A DNA stretch of 64,000 nt from Margaritifera margaritifera (GCA_029931535.1 JAQPZY010001501.1:2045501-2109500), one strand, 5' to 3'; positions 40,657 through 52,663 are shown, counted from the first letter of the stretch. A program made the numbers and translations. The notes: a model not told the origin generated them from the sequence alone.

Positions 40657-43281
40657 ATGGAACGATATTATTTGGAAAAAGTCCATGGAAATGATAAACG
40701 AATAGAATTATTAAAAAAACTTACTGAGGCTCAGTATAAAAATCAAAGATTGTTTCAGGTGGCGAGATGGAATGAGCAAAGTAAAGAGGAATCGTTGCTA
40801 AGGTTCCTCAAACCTATTCGAAAGTTCTTTATTGGAACATTTATAGATGGTAATGGTAAGGAACACGAGATGGATATATCAGCGGCAATTTCTAGAGGTT
40901 TCCAACCAACTGAAACTACGCTAACAGAAATAAGAGATCTATTAACTCCATCTAGCGATAGTAGTAGCGGTAGTAGCAGTAGTAGCAGCAGTGATGGTGG
41001 GTTTGGTGGGTATGATGTATTACAATCTCCATTAATCACAATTGATGATGATCAACCACGATCAGTAGCGTATGAAGAACATGAATTACTATCGCCAGCA
41101 GCAAAATCACTATCACCACCAGCAAAATCACTGTCGCCACCAGCAAAATCACTATCACCACCAGCAAAATCACTATCGCCACCAGCAAAATCACTATCAC
41201 CACCAGCAAAATCACTATCACCACCAGCAAAATCACAATCACCCGATCAACAAGTGATGCAACTACTACCACAATCACCATTAGCAATGGAAACGTTTAC
41301 AACAACATCACAACAACGAAGGCAACAAGCACGTGAAGAACTAGAACGTTTACAAAAAAAACATGAAGAAATAGAAGGTGAATTAGCGCAACAAGTATCC
41401 TCAGAAGAACTAAATCGTTTATTGATAGAACTAGACGCCGTAGAACAAAAACTAAAATCAACGTCGGCGCCAGCAAACATAGAACGTTTAGAGAAAAAAC
41501 AAGACAAAATACAACAAATAATATCAGCTCAACTAACAGAAAAAGGTAAAGAACGGCTGCGAGATGAACTAGAAAAAATAGAAGAACAAATACAATGGCT
41601 TTTACCGAATATAGTACAGGAAAAACAACTATCTCCAGCAGAATCACCCGATCAGCAAGAGATGCAACTACTACAACAAATAAAACCACAAGAAATACAA
41701 TTACCAAAATCAAAAACACCATCACCACCACCCAGTCAACAATCGATCTATGATCGGCCGCGGTCGATTGACCGACCAAGTATTGATCCTCGATTACAAT
41801 TTTTATCATCACCATCAACCGCAATTGATGATGATGGAACAATACATGCTAGTGAATTAAGTACATCTAGTGGCCGCACATTACAATTTTACTCGTCAGA
41901 CGATAATTTAACGCAAAGATTTTATAATTTTCTACGCTCATCATCGCCAGATAAAGATGATGATAATTTAACGCAAAGATTTTATAATTTTTTCCATCCT
42001 CCAGCCCAGCAATCACCGACTGTTAACAATTATTTAATGCAAAGATTTTATGATTCTCTTACTTTACCAGATGAAGATGATGCTGCTATAGCTAAGAGAG
42101 CACTTGATTTAAAACTTCCATCGCCGTACTCATCAGATACAGATCCTCAAGATGCTGCTATAGCTAAGAGAGCATTTGATTTAAAACTTCCATCGCCGTA
42201 CTCATCAGATACAGATCCTCAAGATGCTGCTATAGCTAAGAGAGCATTTGATTTAAAACTTCCATCGCCGTACTCATCAGATACAGATCCTCAAGATGCT
42301 GCTATAGCTAAGAGAGCATTTGATTTAAAATTTCCAGTAATTCCACGCTCATCAGATACTAATGGGTCAACACTAGAGGGGCATTCGTCAGACGGATCAG
42401 AACCGTACTCGTCTGATGATACTTTTAAGAAACGAGATAAATATTTAAGGGATAAAATAGCGGGCATAGGGCAGCATGTACCGCCGGATATGCAAAAACA
42501 ACTACCACAACTACCTCCACCATTTTATCAATCAAAAGCACCAGCACAACAACAACATCCGCCGCCACTAACAGGTGATATTTTATCATATGAAGAACGG
42601 CTAGCGATAGAACTAGAAAAACAACAACGAAGGCAACAAGCACGTGAAGAACTAGAACGTTTACAGCAAAGACAAGAAGAAATAGAAGGCGAATTAGCAC
42701 AACAAATATCATTAACAGAACAAGAACGTTTAGAGAAAGAACTAGAACGAATAGAAGAAAAATTAAAACAAAAAATGGCGCCAGCAAATTGAGAACGATT
42801 ACAGATAAAACATGACCAAATAGAAGAAAAACTATCGCAACTTTTATCACCAGAAGAACAAGAACGTTTACAAAAAGAACAAGAAGAAGTAGAACAACAA
42901 ATACAACAACTTTTATTAGCAGCAAAACAAGAAGAACAACCACAAAGGTTATCACCAGCAGAACAAAAACGTTTAGAGGAAGATCTGGATGAAATAGCAC
43001 AATCAACAACAACAACACAACCACAAACATACGAAGAACTAAATCGTTTAATACGAATACGAACTGGAATAGAACAACAACTTAGAACAGTAGCTCCTCA
43101 ATCAGAAGAAGAAGAAGAATTAATGGAACAACTGAGAGATGTAAAAGAACAAATATTTCAACTAGCTCCAATTCTAACTTGTAAAGCGCAAGAAGAACAC
43201 TTACAAATGGAAGAAGAAGAAGAACAATTACAGGAAGAAAAAGAAAAAAAAGAAAAAGAAAAAGAAGAAACGTTAATATAA
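40657..43281 (+). CDS. Low-complexity protein A (one in-frame stop)
   Basis: The ATG at 40657 is chosen because the shared N-terminal domain (ERYYLEKVHGNDKRIELLKK, KNQRLF, ESLLRFLKPIRKFFIGT) begins there. After ~100 residues come Ser-rich tracts, seven PPAKSLS units (41090-41240), coiled-coil segments, a repeat around NLTQRFYNF, and three near-exact 29-residue repeats (AAIAKRAFDLKLPSPYSSDT). TGA at 42790-42792 interrupts the frame, which continues through a Glu/Lys-rich tail to TAA at 43279-43281. The copy 1 counterpart is longer and almost unrelated beyond the N-terminal domain. Function unknown. Confidence 0.65.
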
Positions 43282-43447
43282 TCATTGTTGATCACGGTCA
43301 ATCACCGATCGATCATAGATCGATTGTTGACTGATGATTGATTAATCTCTTAGAGATCACAGCCGCGTTAAATAACATGTAATTGAATTAATAACGAAAC
43401 AAACTTGTGACTGCGAACAATATCACATAGATCGCGATCATATAAAT

Positions 43448-46199
43448 TTGAAACAGTGCGAGTGTAATCAAAAGCGAATAGAACTGTTAAAAAAACTTGC
43501 TGAGGCTAAGTATAAAAATCAAAGATTATTTTTATCAACTAAATCTCCAATCAATCCGCAATCAATTTTAATTGATCGTAGTCTAGATCATGATCATAGA
43601 TCAACCACCAATCAAATCTCCACGAGATCACGATTAATTGTTGATCGACCAGAAATTGATCGCAATCGAGTACTCAACAACATCATTGATAAAATTAGCG
43701 GTGGTAGCAACAAAGAACGATATTATTTGGAACAAGTTAATAACCGTGGCGAACAAATAGAATTGCTAAAAAAACTTGCCGAAGCTAAGTATAAAAATCA
43801 AAGATTGTTTCAGACAGCAAGATGGAACGAGCAGAGTAAAGAGGAATCGTTGCTGAGGTTTCTTAAACCTATTAGAAAGTTCTTTATTGGGACATTAATA
43901 GATGATAAAACTAAAGAGGAACATGAGATGAATTTAGCAACAGCAATTTCTAGAGGTTTCCAACCAACTGAAAAAACACTAGCTGAGATAAAAGCGCTAT
44001 TAACTCCGTCTAGTGATAGCAGTAGTAGTGATGATAGTGGATCCCAATCAATTACAAGTGATGATGATGATTTTGGTTTTGCTATAAGACGCTTATTTAG
44101 CGGTGATGGCCGACAATTATTTGGTGATGATGGCGATGATTTTGGCAGTATACCATCACTTGAGGAAGGCGGCGATCAACCGGTTGCAATTGATGAGTTT
44201 GGTAGACTACTACCACCACGTGAGGAAAGTGATAGCCGGCAATTGTCCAGTGTTGATGATGAATCTGGTGCGGCTATAAGTCGCTTATTTAGCGGTGATG
44301 ACCGACAATTGTCTAGTGCTGGTGATCGATCAAGGATAAGTGATGTATTAAAATCACCATCAATCGCAATTGGTGATTACCAGTGATTACCTATTGCTGA
44401 AGGTGGAGCAAGGACAATTGATGAGGTCGATAGCCTGCCATCATTTGAAGCCGCTGATGACCAACAATTATCCGGTAAAGATCAAATATCTATTGGCGAT
44501 GATGAGCAACAATTATCCAGTAAAGATCAAATATCTATTGGCGATGATGGCCGACAAATACTTGGTGCTGAAGGTGGTGAAGACGATGAGTACGCGCTAG
44601 GTGCTGCAACAGATGAAAATTTTCAACGAATGGCGAGAGAAACTCCTCGAGAAAATCGTGCAGACATGCTAAGTATTTTACACGGCCAAAATATAAAGTT
44701 GGGGAGAACGGCTGCACAAAATCCTAATGATTCGACTGCAAAAGCGCGGCTCGAGCATAACAGAAGAAAACGAGTAATATATAAAGCAGTATTTCAACAA
44801 CTGGATGCAAAAGACGAAGAGGAAAGAAGAGAGAGAGAAGCACGCGAATCACTACTTGGTCCTATGCAAGAAATTGTTTATCAACGACAGCAACCTGTAC
44901 TTGACATTGGAACTGATAGTGGTAGTAGCCAAACTGATTATCAGCGATTACCACCCGTGAAACAATTGCCTGTTGATCAGCCAGTGACGCGGCAAGAGGA
45001 TCAACAAAAATTAGATCGAATGATACAGCTACTACAACAAATGAAACAACCGTCACCACAATCATCGAAATCGTCAACACCACCAGCAAAACTAACTAAA
45101 TTTCAGCAGCGAATAAGACAAACACGGCAAAAGCGAATGAAACAACCATCGCAGCTAAAATTAAAAACACCATCACCACCACTAGAGCTTACACTTACAG
45201 AACGATTGAATCAATTACAACAGGAACAAAAATTACAGCAAATGATGCAGCCATTACAACTAACAAAATCGAAAACACCATCACCAAAATCATCACCGTC
45301 AGCAAAATCACCGTCGAAAATACCACCAGCAAAACTAACTAAATTTCAGCAGCGAATAAGACAAACACGGCAAAAGCGAATGAAACAACCATCACCACCC
45401 AGTCAATCGGTGATTGACCGACCACAACCACCGCCCAGTCAACAATCGATAATCCATGATCGACCAAGTATTGACCATCGATTACAATTTTTATCATCGC
45501 CATCAACACAATCATCGAAATCATCAACACCACCACCACTACCAAAATCAACTCTTATGACGCCAACACAATCATCAATAGCGAAACAAAAACCTCCAGT
45601 ATCAAAATCACGATCATCGAGAATACCGCTGCAAATAAAATCAACACCACCGCCAAAACCACCGCCACCAACACCAACACCACCGCCAAAACCACCAATA
45701 CCACCACCACTACCAAAATCAACTCTTATGACGCCAACGCAATCATCAATAGCAAAACAAAAGCCTCCAGTACCAAAAAAAACCACAATCTGACAAACCT
45801 AAAAAAAGATCTGATCTTATTTCGCAAATAAAAGCCGGAGTCAAATTAAAAAGTGTATCATTACCAACCACCCAAAAGAAGAGAAGCTTAGAGGGCTCAT
45901 TCAAAGATATACTGCATAAAGCACTTGAACGACGCCGCTTGGCTTTTAAAGAGGATACTGAAGATCCTGATGGTGATGATTGGGATGAAAAGAAAACTGG
46001 CCAGGGTATTAAAATCTTCAGAAATGCGCGAGATGTAATTAAAAGGTTGATGATACTTGCGGCATCAAAAAAAGCAGGTAATTCCGGTGTGGAAATTGAC
46101 AATGAAATCGTGGAAATACTGGATTATCTCAGAAGAAGTAAAAATATAACCGCAAAAATGTATAAAAAGTTTGTAAATAATTTTGTAGGCCGGCATTAA
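43448..46199 (+). pseudogene. Low-complexity protein B (stop and frameshift)
   Basis: One gene by frame: 43448 to TGA at 44384-44386, on to TGA 45791-45793 after a slip in the A-run at about 45776, then to TAA 46197-46199. It carries a partial and then a complete copy of the shared N-terminal domain (ERYYLEQVNNRGEQIELLKK), Asp/Ser-rich repeats (RLFSGDDRQLS), Pro/Lys/Ser-rich repeats (KLTKFQQRIRQTRQKRMKQP twice), and the conserved C-terminal domain (GIKIFRNARDVIKRL, AGNSGVEIDNEIV). In copy 1 it is divided into 8889-9125, 9143-9757 and 9782-10138. Function unknown; the position suggests a virion structural role. Confidence 0.65.
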
Positions 46200-46240
46200 T
46201 TTTTATAAACGTTTATTATATAAACGATTGTATATAATCG
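46199..46240 (+). promoter_or_regulatory. AT-rich promoter-like block upstream of penton gene
   Basis: TTTTTATAAACGTTTATTAT followed by further TATA-rich sequence and CGATTGTATATAATCG, ending 6 nt before ATG 46247. Confidence 0.45.
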
Positions 46241-46246
46241 CTAATA

Positions 46247-46996
46247 ATGGCGGCAGCAACACTACTAATGGACTCAACTGCAACATCGCAGGACAGTGCA
46301 AATTTCAGAGTATCCTATTATCCCGCAATTGAGCTTGCTCCCGGCTCCAACTACGAGCTCGGATTAATATCCGCGACAATGTGGCACTCGTTTTATAATG
46401 TTAAAAAGGACATTGACGATCAATTAGATATTATTGTCGGCGGTGCCACTAAAACAATAACAATAATTCCAGGCGCCTACAGCATCGAGGAAATCAACCA
46501 ATTTATTAAATCCGAGATAGCCAAATTAGGATTTAATAAAGACGACTTTAATATTGATCCAAATTATAATACAATGCGCTCGGCGCTGCATCTGAAAAAT
46601 AATTTTCGTGTTGACCTTACTTCGCAAAACACAATCGGAATTATGTTTGGTTTTTCACGCCAGATCTACGGTTTTTTGACTGATTCGGATGTAATAGCAC
46701 GTGGTGAATTTCCGATAAATATATCCGATGTTAGTACGATTATGATCAATTGCTATATCGTTTACGGGTCCCATACGTCTAAGGGCAGTCGTGGACAAAC
46801 AATTTATTCGTTCAGCCCTGATGCTCCTCCTGGATTATTATAAATTTATCGCCGAAACAAGTTATTATATTATCCGCTTAATGTCAGCGACAGAATCTCA
46901 GATATTACAATGTCAATTACAGATCAATCGGGGCGGCAATTAGATTTTAATAATGAGCAAGTAACTTATTACTTACATTTACGCAAGACATCTTAG
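46247..46996 (+). pseudogene. Minor capsid (penton-like) protein, frameshifted near 3' end
   Basis: Same 750-bp span as copy 1 (10208-10957). The frame is open to TAA at 46841-46843, just after IYSFSPDAPPG. A one-base loss there and a one-base gain near 46866 restore the original frame for the final DQSGRQLDFNNEQVTYYLHL segment. As it stands the product lacks the conserved C-terminal strands. Confidence 0.83.
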
Positions 46997-47054
46997 ATGT
47001 CTCGGATCTACCTAAGAAATTTACGTAGATTCAACCACTTAGAGATCCCAACGA

Positions 47055-47080
47055 TTTTTATAAAAATCAATTATTATATA
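47055..47080 (+). promoter_or_regulatory. AT-rich promoter-like block upstream of pVI-like gene
   Basis: TTTTTATAAAAATCAATTAT then TATAAT, directly before ATG 47083; matches copy 1 10976-11002. Confidence 0.45.
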
Positions 47081-47082
47081 AT

Positions 47083-47561
47083 ATGCGGCGACGTAAGATT
47101 ATGAACAAAAAAATCGTTGGAGGATTTCTTGGAGGAATCTTTTCAAAAATATTTCGAACATAACCAGGAATAGCTCGTGGAATATCTCCAATTGCAATTC
47201 ACGAGACAAAAAAAATCGGAGGAAATTTATTAAGCGATTTCTTTGGATTTGCAGCAAAAGCTGCGACCAAAGCTGCGCCAATTGCATTTGATACCGCAAA
47301 GTCGTTTGCTACGGGTGCATATCCGCAGCTGGAACAGCAGTCGGGCAAAACATCGCTGATAAAATTCGAGGGCAACCACAACCACCAATAACAACGATCG
47401 CGCCATTGTCAGAGTCAATGCCAACGCAATCGCAAATTAATAAAGTAATAAAAAACATAGCGCCAACTCCTGAAATAGAACGCGCTATGAAAAAAACTGC
47501 AAAAGAATTTAGTCAATCCCAATCCGCTCATCCAGTTATACATAATCCAGTTTTTTACTAG
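47083..47561 (+). pseudogene. pVI-like small capsid-associated protein, broken
   Basis: Same basic start (MRRRKIMNKKIVGGFLGGIF) as copy 1, then TAA at 47162-47164 and at least one indel near 47320. The conserved C-terminal PTQSQINKVIKNIAPTPEIE and NPVFY end are still legible in the downstream frame. Confidence 0.6.
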
Positions 47562-47651
47562 TCGATTGCGATTGCAATTGATTGGCGATGGTGATCAATC
47601 TATGATTAATTGTAGATTGATCATTGATTTGTTGATTTGAAAATTCTTGAA

Positions 47652-47676
47652 TTTTTATATAATCGCTATTAATAAA
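47652..47676 (+). promoter_or_regulatory. AT-rich promoter-like block upstream of major capsid gene
   Basis: TTTTTATATAATCGCTATTA, ending shortly before ATG 47681; conserved with copy 1 11590-11610. Confidence 0.45.
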
Positions 47677-47680
47677 CGCT

Positions 47681-49174
47681 ATGTCTATTAGATCTTATCT
47701 TAATATTAATGACGTTTACGATGTAGATAATTCTGCAACAGAATTCGAGTACATAGAATATCAAGAAGACCAACCTAATACTGTCGATAAAATAGGAAAT
47801 CTTATTTTAAGAACACGTGATGAAGATCTTTATCTGTTACCTCACAAAGGATATATTGAAATCCGCGGACGTTTAAGGGACGCAAACGCTCCAGCAGCAC
47901 TTGTAGATTTTGGAGCTAATACCAACATCGCGCTTGTAAACAATGGATGGTCTTTGTTCTCACAAGCTAAATATATAATCAATGATCATGAAATCGAACA
48001 TATAAGACATCTTCCAATTGCTAGCACAATAATGAACATTGTAAGTTTTTCCGAAGATTATTCGCGATCGATTTCAGTAAATATGTTATGGATGAAAGAC
48101 GTCAGTACTGGAGGTGCTGTTCCATTTGAGTTTAGAACAACTGCCGGAGCAGCTGCTAACGATAATAATAATCTTGTTGCAAATCCTGGTGCTGCTGCTG
48201 TTGCTGATGGTGACACTGTTAGATCAGCAGCAACGAATCTCAGGCAGTCGCATTACAACGAAGGTTACGCAAAAAGACGAGCGATATGCGATAGCAGTCG
48301 ACAAGTTACAATACTTCTTCCTTTGAGCTCAGTATTTGGTTTTTGCAAGGATGTTACTTCGGTGGTTAGAAGTATGAGGCATCGAATTGAATTAACGGTA
48401 AATGAAACAAATAATACAATACTTAGAGCTAACGGAGTCAACAATGGTAGATTTGTTATTAGTTATGCATCGCTGTGGATGCCAAAGGTTGTACCAGCAA
48501 CGTTAATGTCATTAGAGCTAGAACAGGCGCTGACATCGTACACTCGAAGACTATATTTCGAGCAATGGCGAACATACGATCATAATATGCCGGCAGGCAG
48601 CCATAGCGGTACATGGAGAATAGATACAGTGCCATCGGAACGATTGCCTCGTCACGTCTTTATTGTATTTCAACTAGCAGATAGACTTAATAATCAAGAA
48701 CAAAATAATATGATCTTTGATCATATGTTTGTTGAACGAATAATTATAAGGATGGCTTCGAGGCAATATCCAGAACGAGCTCTAGAATGCGATTTTAATT
48801 CTGGAAGTAGAAACTTGGCTCGCGCTTATTTTATGTTAATGGAAGCTATGCAAAAGTATCAAGACACCGCTGATGGATCTCAAATATCCATCGACGAATT
48901 CGCGAGATTATATCCTATATTTCATTTCGATCTTACAACACATTCCGAGCGATTAGTTGGCACTCCAGCAGATATTGAAGTCCAATGGAACTTTAACGCT
49001 GCGTCATACGGTCAAGCTGTAACAGCTGCAGGTAATCCTGGTGGTAGAGTATTTGGTGGTGTTGCCACCACAGGTGGATAATACAGTCCAGACTATAATA
49101 TTTACGCGTTAATAACATCTGATAGATATATCATTCTTGATGCTCTTAAAGGTAAAATGTCAATTAAAGTGTAA
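47681..49174 (+). CDS. Major capsid protein (double jelly roll), late in-frame stop
   Basis: 498 codons in a single frame, interrupted only by TAA at 49079-49081 (codon 467); the last ~31 codons (ITSDRYIILDALKGKMSIKV) match copy 1. Very similar to copy 1 except in the loop around 48095-48250, where both sequence and length vary; in a jelly-roll capsid protein that would suit an exposed surface loop. The stop removes the final strands, so this copy is probably not functional. Confidence 0.83.
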
Positions 49175-49260
49175 TCGATTAATCTACAATTAATTACGCA
49201 ATTTTTGTATAATCGCGATTATTTGAAAATTCAAGAATTTTTTTATAAACAATTATTATT

Positions 49261-49562
49261 ATGCCACGTAAAACGACTAGACGATTACGTTCAAGGCGCG
49301 GATCTACCACAGGTAGATCAGGTGGAGCAATTGGACCTGCCATCGCAGTTTTAGCTAAAACTTTATTACCAAAAGTACTACCAGTATTAGGAACATTGGG
49401 TATTGCGGCGGCATCTGGAGCAATATCTGGAGCAACAAAAAAGCAGTAGGTGGATCATTAGTGAATCGGTCAATGACCGATCGTCGGCGACGCCGTCGAA
49501 AAGCTCATGTCCGTGCGCATACACGTATGTATGGATCTGGAATTAAACAATGCTGTTGTTGA
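49261..49562 (+). pseudogene. Arg-rich core-like protein 1, frameshifted
   Basis: Matches copy 1 13242-13526. One A is missing from the A-run before GCAGTAGG, ending the ORF at 49449 instead of continuing through the Arg-rich tail to TGA at 49560-49562. Confidence 0.6.
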
Positions 49563-49594
49563 TCAATTTGTATATAATCGTATTTATATATACA

Positions 49595-49801
49595 ATGCCT
49601 AGACGACCACGACGCTCCACAGGAGGTATGAGAAGAAGAGGTGGATTTATTGGCCCATTATTGGCAGGAATAGCCGGTTCACTACTGCCAAATTTGTTAG
49701 GTATCGGGCGAGGTGTTAAAAAAAGACGAACTCGAACAAGACGACCGCGAAGAAGAGGACACGGAGTAACTCTACCAGGAATGAGAAGACCAGGATATTA
49801 A
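49595..49801 (+). CDS. Arg-rich core-like protein 2 (pX/mu-like), intact
   Basis: 68 aa starting at ATG 49595 (RRPRRSTGGMRRRGGF), immediately after the TATATATACA block, as in copy 1. The upstream extension to 49550 is not conserved. Hydrophobic segment GPLLAGIAGSLLPNLLGIG, then a basic tail KKRRTRTRRPRRRG. Probably a DNA-binding core peptide by analogy to adenovirus pX. Confidence 0.65.
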   Translation: MPRRPRRSTGGMRRRGGFIGPLLAGIAGSLLPNLLGIGRGVKKRRTRTRRPRRRGHGVTLPGMRRPGY

Positions 49802-49881
49802 ATAAATCGCCAGTCAATCCACAATCAATTAAAATTGATCGTGACCGCAATCGCGTTGCTCCATTAAGTAACTTTTAAATC

Positions 49882-50307
49882 ATGGACTATTTAAAAAATA
49901 TTAACAATTTTCATGGTGTTTTTAGCAAGGATCAACTGGGAGTTGATCGCAGTCGTACACGATCACCATTGACAAGGTCAATTGTTATTAATATACAAGA
50001 TTTCAACGACGGATCTGGGACACATTGGGTTGCATTATACGGCAACAATTATTTTGATTCATATGGCATTCCACCTAGTGATGCTATTAAAAAATATGTT
50101 AAAAGCTGTCCAATAAATTACTCATCAAAGCAAATTCAACCAGCTGGAACAAACACATGCGGCTATTATTGTATTTTATTTATACGATGGATGAACTCGA
50201 GAAGATCATTTGTTGATTTTATTCTGCAATTCGATCCAACCCCGACGTTAAATAATGATGTAATTTGTATGAAAATGTTTACAAAGTTTTATCCAAAAAA
50301 TTCTTGA
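49882..50307 (+). CDS. Adenain-type cysteine protease, open
   Basis: 141 aa with a complete catalytic set: His48 (GTHWVAL), Asp59 (YFDSYG), Cys93 (NTCGYYC). It belongs to the C5/Ulp1-like group used by adenoviruses and Polintons for virion maturation. Upstream of this ATG an in-frame TAA replaces a Glu codon of copy 1 (SNF, stop, IMDYL versus NNFEIIDYL), so the original start was further upstream and the present ORF lacks ~15 residues. Shorter than adenovirus protease. Confidence 0.87.
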   Translation: MDYLKNINNFHGVFSKDQLGVDRSRTRSPLTRSIVINIQDFNDGSGTHWVALYGNNYFDSYGIPPSDAIKKYVKSCPINYSSKQIQPAGTNTCGYYCILFIRWMNSRRSFVDFILQFDPTPTLNNDVICMKMFTKFYPKNS

Positions 50308-50411
50308 ATTTTTCGATCGATCCGATCCATCGTCAATCGGCCGCGGTCGATCATGGATTAATTTCCAATTAATTTTATCTAAAATCAATTTTATATAATC
50401 AAATAAAAATA

Positions 50412-50657
50412 ATGTTGTCATACTGCCTCAAGTGTAAATCTAAAACGGAAAGCAATAATGAAACAACAATAACAACAAAAAATAACAGAACAATGATAGA
50501 AAAAACATGTGAAATATGTGGACGAAAAAAGAGCACATTTATTAGCTCCCAATCAGTGAGCATGCCGCGTGTTAATCAAGTAGTTGATTATAATTCTGAT
50601 GTTTTTACAGACGATGATGATGATTATCATTATCAACCACTAGATACATTAACATAG
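50412..50657 (+). CDS. Small zinc-ribbon protein, intact
   Basis: 81 aa. CxxC pairs in YCLKCKSKT and CEICGRKK, acidic tail (DDDDDYHY-like). Same position and start as copy 1 14406-14663; the C-terminal half is variable. Confidence 0.65.
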   Translation: MLSYCLKCKSKTESNNETTITTKNNRTMIEKTCEICGRKKSTFISSQSVSMPRVNQVVDYNSDVFTDDDDDYHYQPLDTLT

Positions 50658-50735
50658 ACATTAACAATTTTATTGTATACATTAATTTTATCAACAATTT
50701 TATTATATAAAATCTATTATGTATATAATCGTCAC

Positions 50736-51305
50736 ATGAACTGCAAATGTAAAATTAACGGAGCGCCATCACCAAAATGTATTTGTGTTGAAGGAAATGC
50801 AGTACATGTCTACTGTAAAAAATGTAAACGAAATAAAATTGTTGGCGGAGCAATTGATATACATAATTGGATTGGAAAGTTACCACGGCCAAAAGGTGGT
50901 TGGGTCTTACCCAGACATAAATATACTGGACCGTTTAATCCATTAGACGATCAACTCGACAGCAATGATCAGCCACTACCAGGACAAGAACCTTATAATC
51001 AAGTTGACGCTACAGCTATGCGGCATGACATATGTTACCGCGATAATCCAGCAGGCAAACATATGTGTGATAATAAAATGTTGGACGAACTTCGAGAAAT
51101 ACAACCAAAAAATATGAGAGAACGAATTGACAAATTATTCGTGCGAGGAGTAATCGGAGCAAAATATAAACTCGGGCTCGGAGAGCCTCGACTCGGACAA
51201 TCAACATATCTCAGTAAACTTGCCACTGAGCTTCATAGACCAAAAAAAAAAGTTTCAACGGCGGCGCGTTGTCGTAAACGCTGTAGACGATACATGGGCT
51301 GTTGA
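50736..51305 (+). CDS. Parvovirus-type phospholipase A2-like protein (frame leads into integrase)
   Basis: 189 aa from ATG 50736, the start shared with copy 1; a longer reading from 50673 is not conserved. Ca-binding loop YTGPFN and catalytic MRHDICY are present. The last ~20 codons overlap the integrase frame at an A10 tract (51242-51251), with the same +1 offset as copy 1. Confidence 0.8.
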   Translation: MNCKCKINGAPSPKCICVEGNAVHVYCKKCKRNKIVGGAIDIHNWIGKLPRPKGGWVLPRHKYTGPFNPLDDQLDSNDQPLPGQEPYNQVDATAMRHDICYRDNPAGKHMCDNKMLDELREIQPKNMRERIDKLFVRGVIGAKYKLGLGEPRLGQSTYLSKLATELHRPKKKVSTAARCRKRCRRYMGC

Positions 51306-52100
51306 TCTCGCTGACATGACCGCGCTGGCCGACGACAACGATGAAAACAAATTTTTATTAACCGTGGTGGACATTCAAAGTAGATTCTCTTTTATCGTGC
51401 CAATAAAAACTAAAATGGGGGCAACAATCACATCAGCATTCAGTAAATTATCGCAGAAAGTGCGCGGCAACCAAACAAAATATGGACTGATCACGGTGTA
51501 GAGTTTTACAACAAACAATTTGAAGCCTGGTTAAAACAGCATAATATTACAAAATATGTAACTGGAAATGAAGGTAAAAGCGTAATTGTTGAACGATTCA
51601 ATCGAACTATCAAAGAAAAACTGTATAAATGGATGACCGCTAATAACACTCGCAGATATGTTGATGTTCTGCCACAAATTGTATCCGAATATAACAATAC
51701 AAAACACAAATCCATTGGCATGACGCCTACTGAATCACTGTCCAATCCAATACTAGCAAATGAAAATTTGTATCGAAAACATAAATTCAATGTCGGTGAT
51801 CGAGTTAGAATTTCGCTATCCAAAAAACAATTTGAGAAAGGATTCACACCAAATTGGAGTGAGGAAGTATTCGTGATCAGCGAGATATTAACAACAATTC
51901 CAATCACGTACAAATTACAAGACCAAAATAAAGAGCCAATCACAGGAAGTTTTTACGAACAAGAACTACAGCGAACAGATCAAGACGTATTTGTAATGGA
52001 ATAAGTAATAAAGCGACGAGGCAATAAATCACTGGTAAAATGGCGAGGATATAGCAATTCTTTTAAAAGTTGGGTGCCAACACAATCGATTGTCGATTAA
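51220..52100 (+). pseudogene. Retroviral-type DDE integrase with chromodomain (broken)
   Basis: Begins in the +1 frame of the PLA2 gene (KKKFQRRRVVVNAVDDTW); no ATG occurs in this frame before the first catalytic Asp in WAVDLADM. A base is missing near 51446, after which the frame carries WTDHGVEF and VERFNRT. A TAA at 52002-52004 replaces a Lys codon of copy 1 and cuts off the chromodomain (RRGNKSLVKWRGYSNSF), which remains legible to 52100. Confidence 0.9.
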
Positions 52101-52608
52101 ACCAGTTCATTTCATGGCAAATCTTAATATAATTATTTAAAATATGTTTACATTTAACAGGCGCACATAAACTTATTAAGTCTCGGCGCCTATCATCGTC
52201 AATATTCAGTAATTCAAAGATCTTAACAAAAATATAATCAAATTTAATATTCTTTTTACGACCTGGAATGTGAACATTTAAAAAAAATTTTAATCTTCGT
52301 TGGAATTCTTCGCGTTCTTCCGGTGTAAAATTAAATTTGATCGTTTTTTTAATCACGTGATATTTCGCATTATAGCGACTTTTCTTTCTAAAATTATTAT
52401 ATGGTCAATAATCAGCAACTGTTACGGAGTCGTATTCGTCGACGACCTCGCCGGGCTCTGGATCATATGATGGAACATTATCGTCGATGATATTATCATT
52501 GTTATCAGCATCAGTAGTTGGCGCACATTTGCGGTTGGCAGTAGGTTTATTGTTGATCGGCAATTGTTGATCAACAGTATTGATAAGTAATTTTAATCTC
52601 GACAGCAT
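52063..52608 (-). pseudogene. VLTF3-like protein, one nonsense codon
   Basis: 182 codons in one frame from ATG 52608, interrupted by TGA at about 52405-52407 where copy 1 has an Arg codon. Conserved blocks FTPEEREEFQRRLKFFLNV and KHILNNYIKICHEMNWF match copy 1. Overlaps the 3' end of the integrase by 38 bp on the opposite strand. Assignment to VLTF3 is tentative. Confidence 0.45.
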
Positions 52609-52663
52609 TATATAATTAATTTTATCTAAACAATTATTATATAATCGCTAATAAATAATCGCA

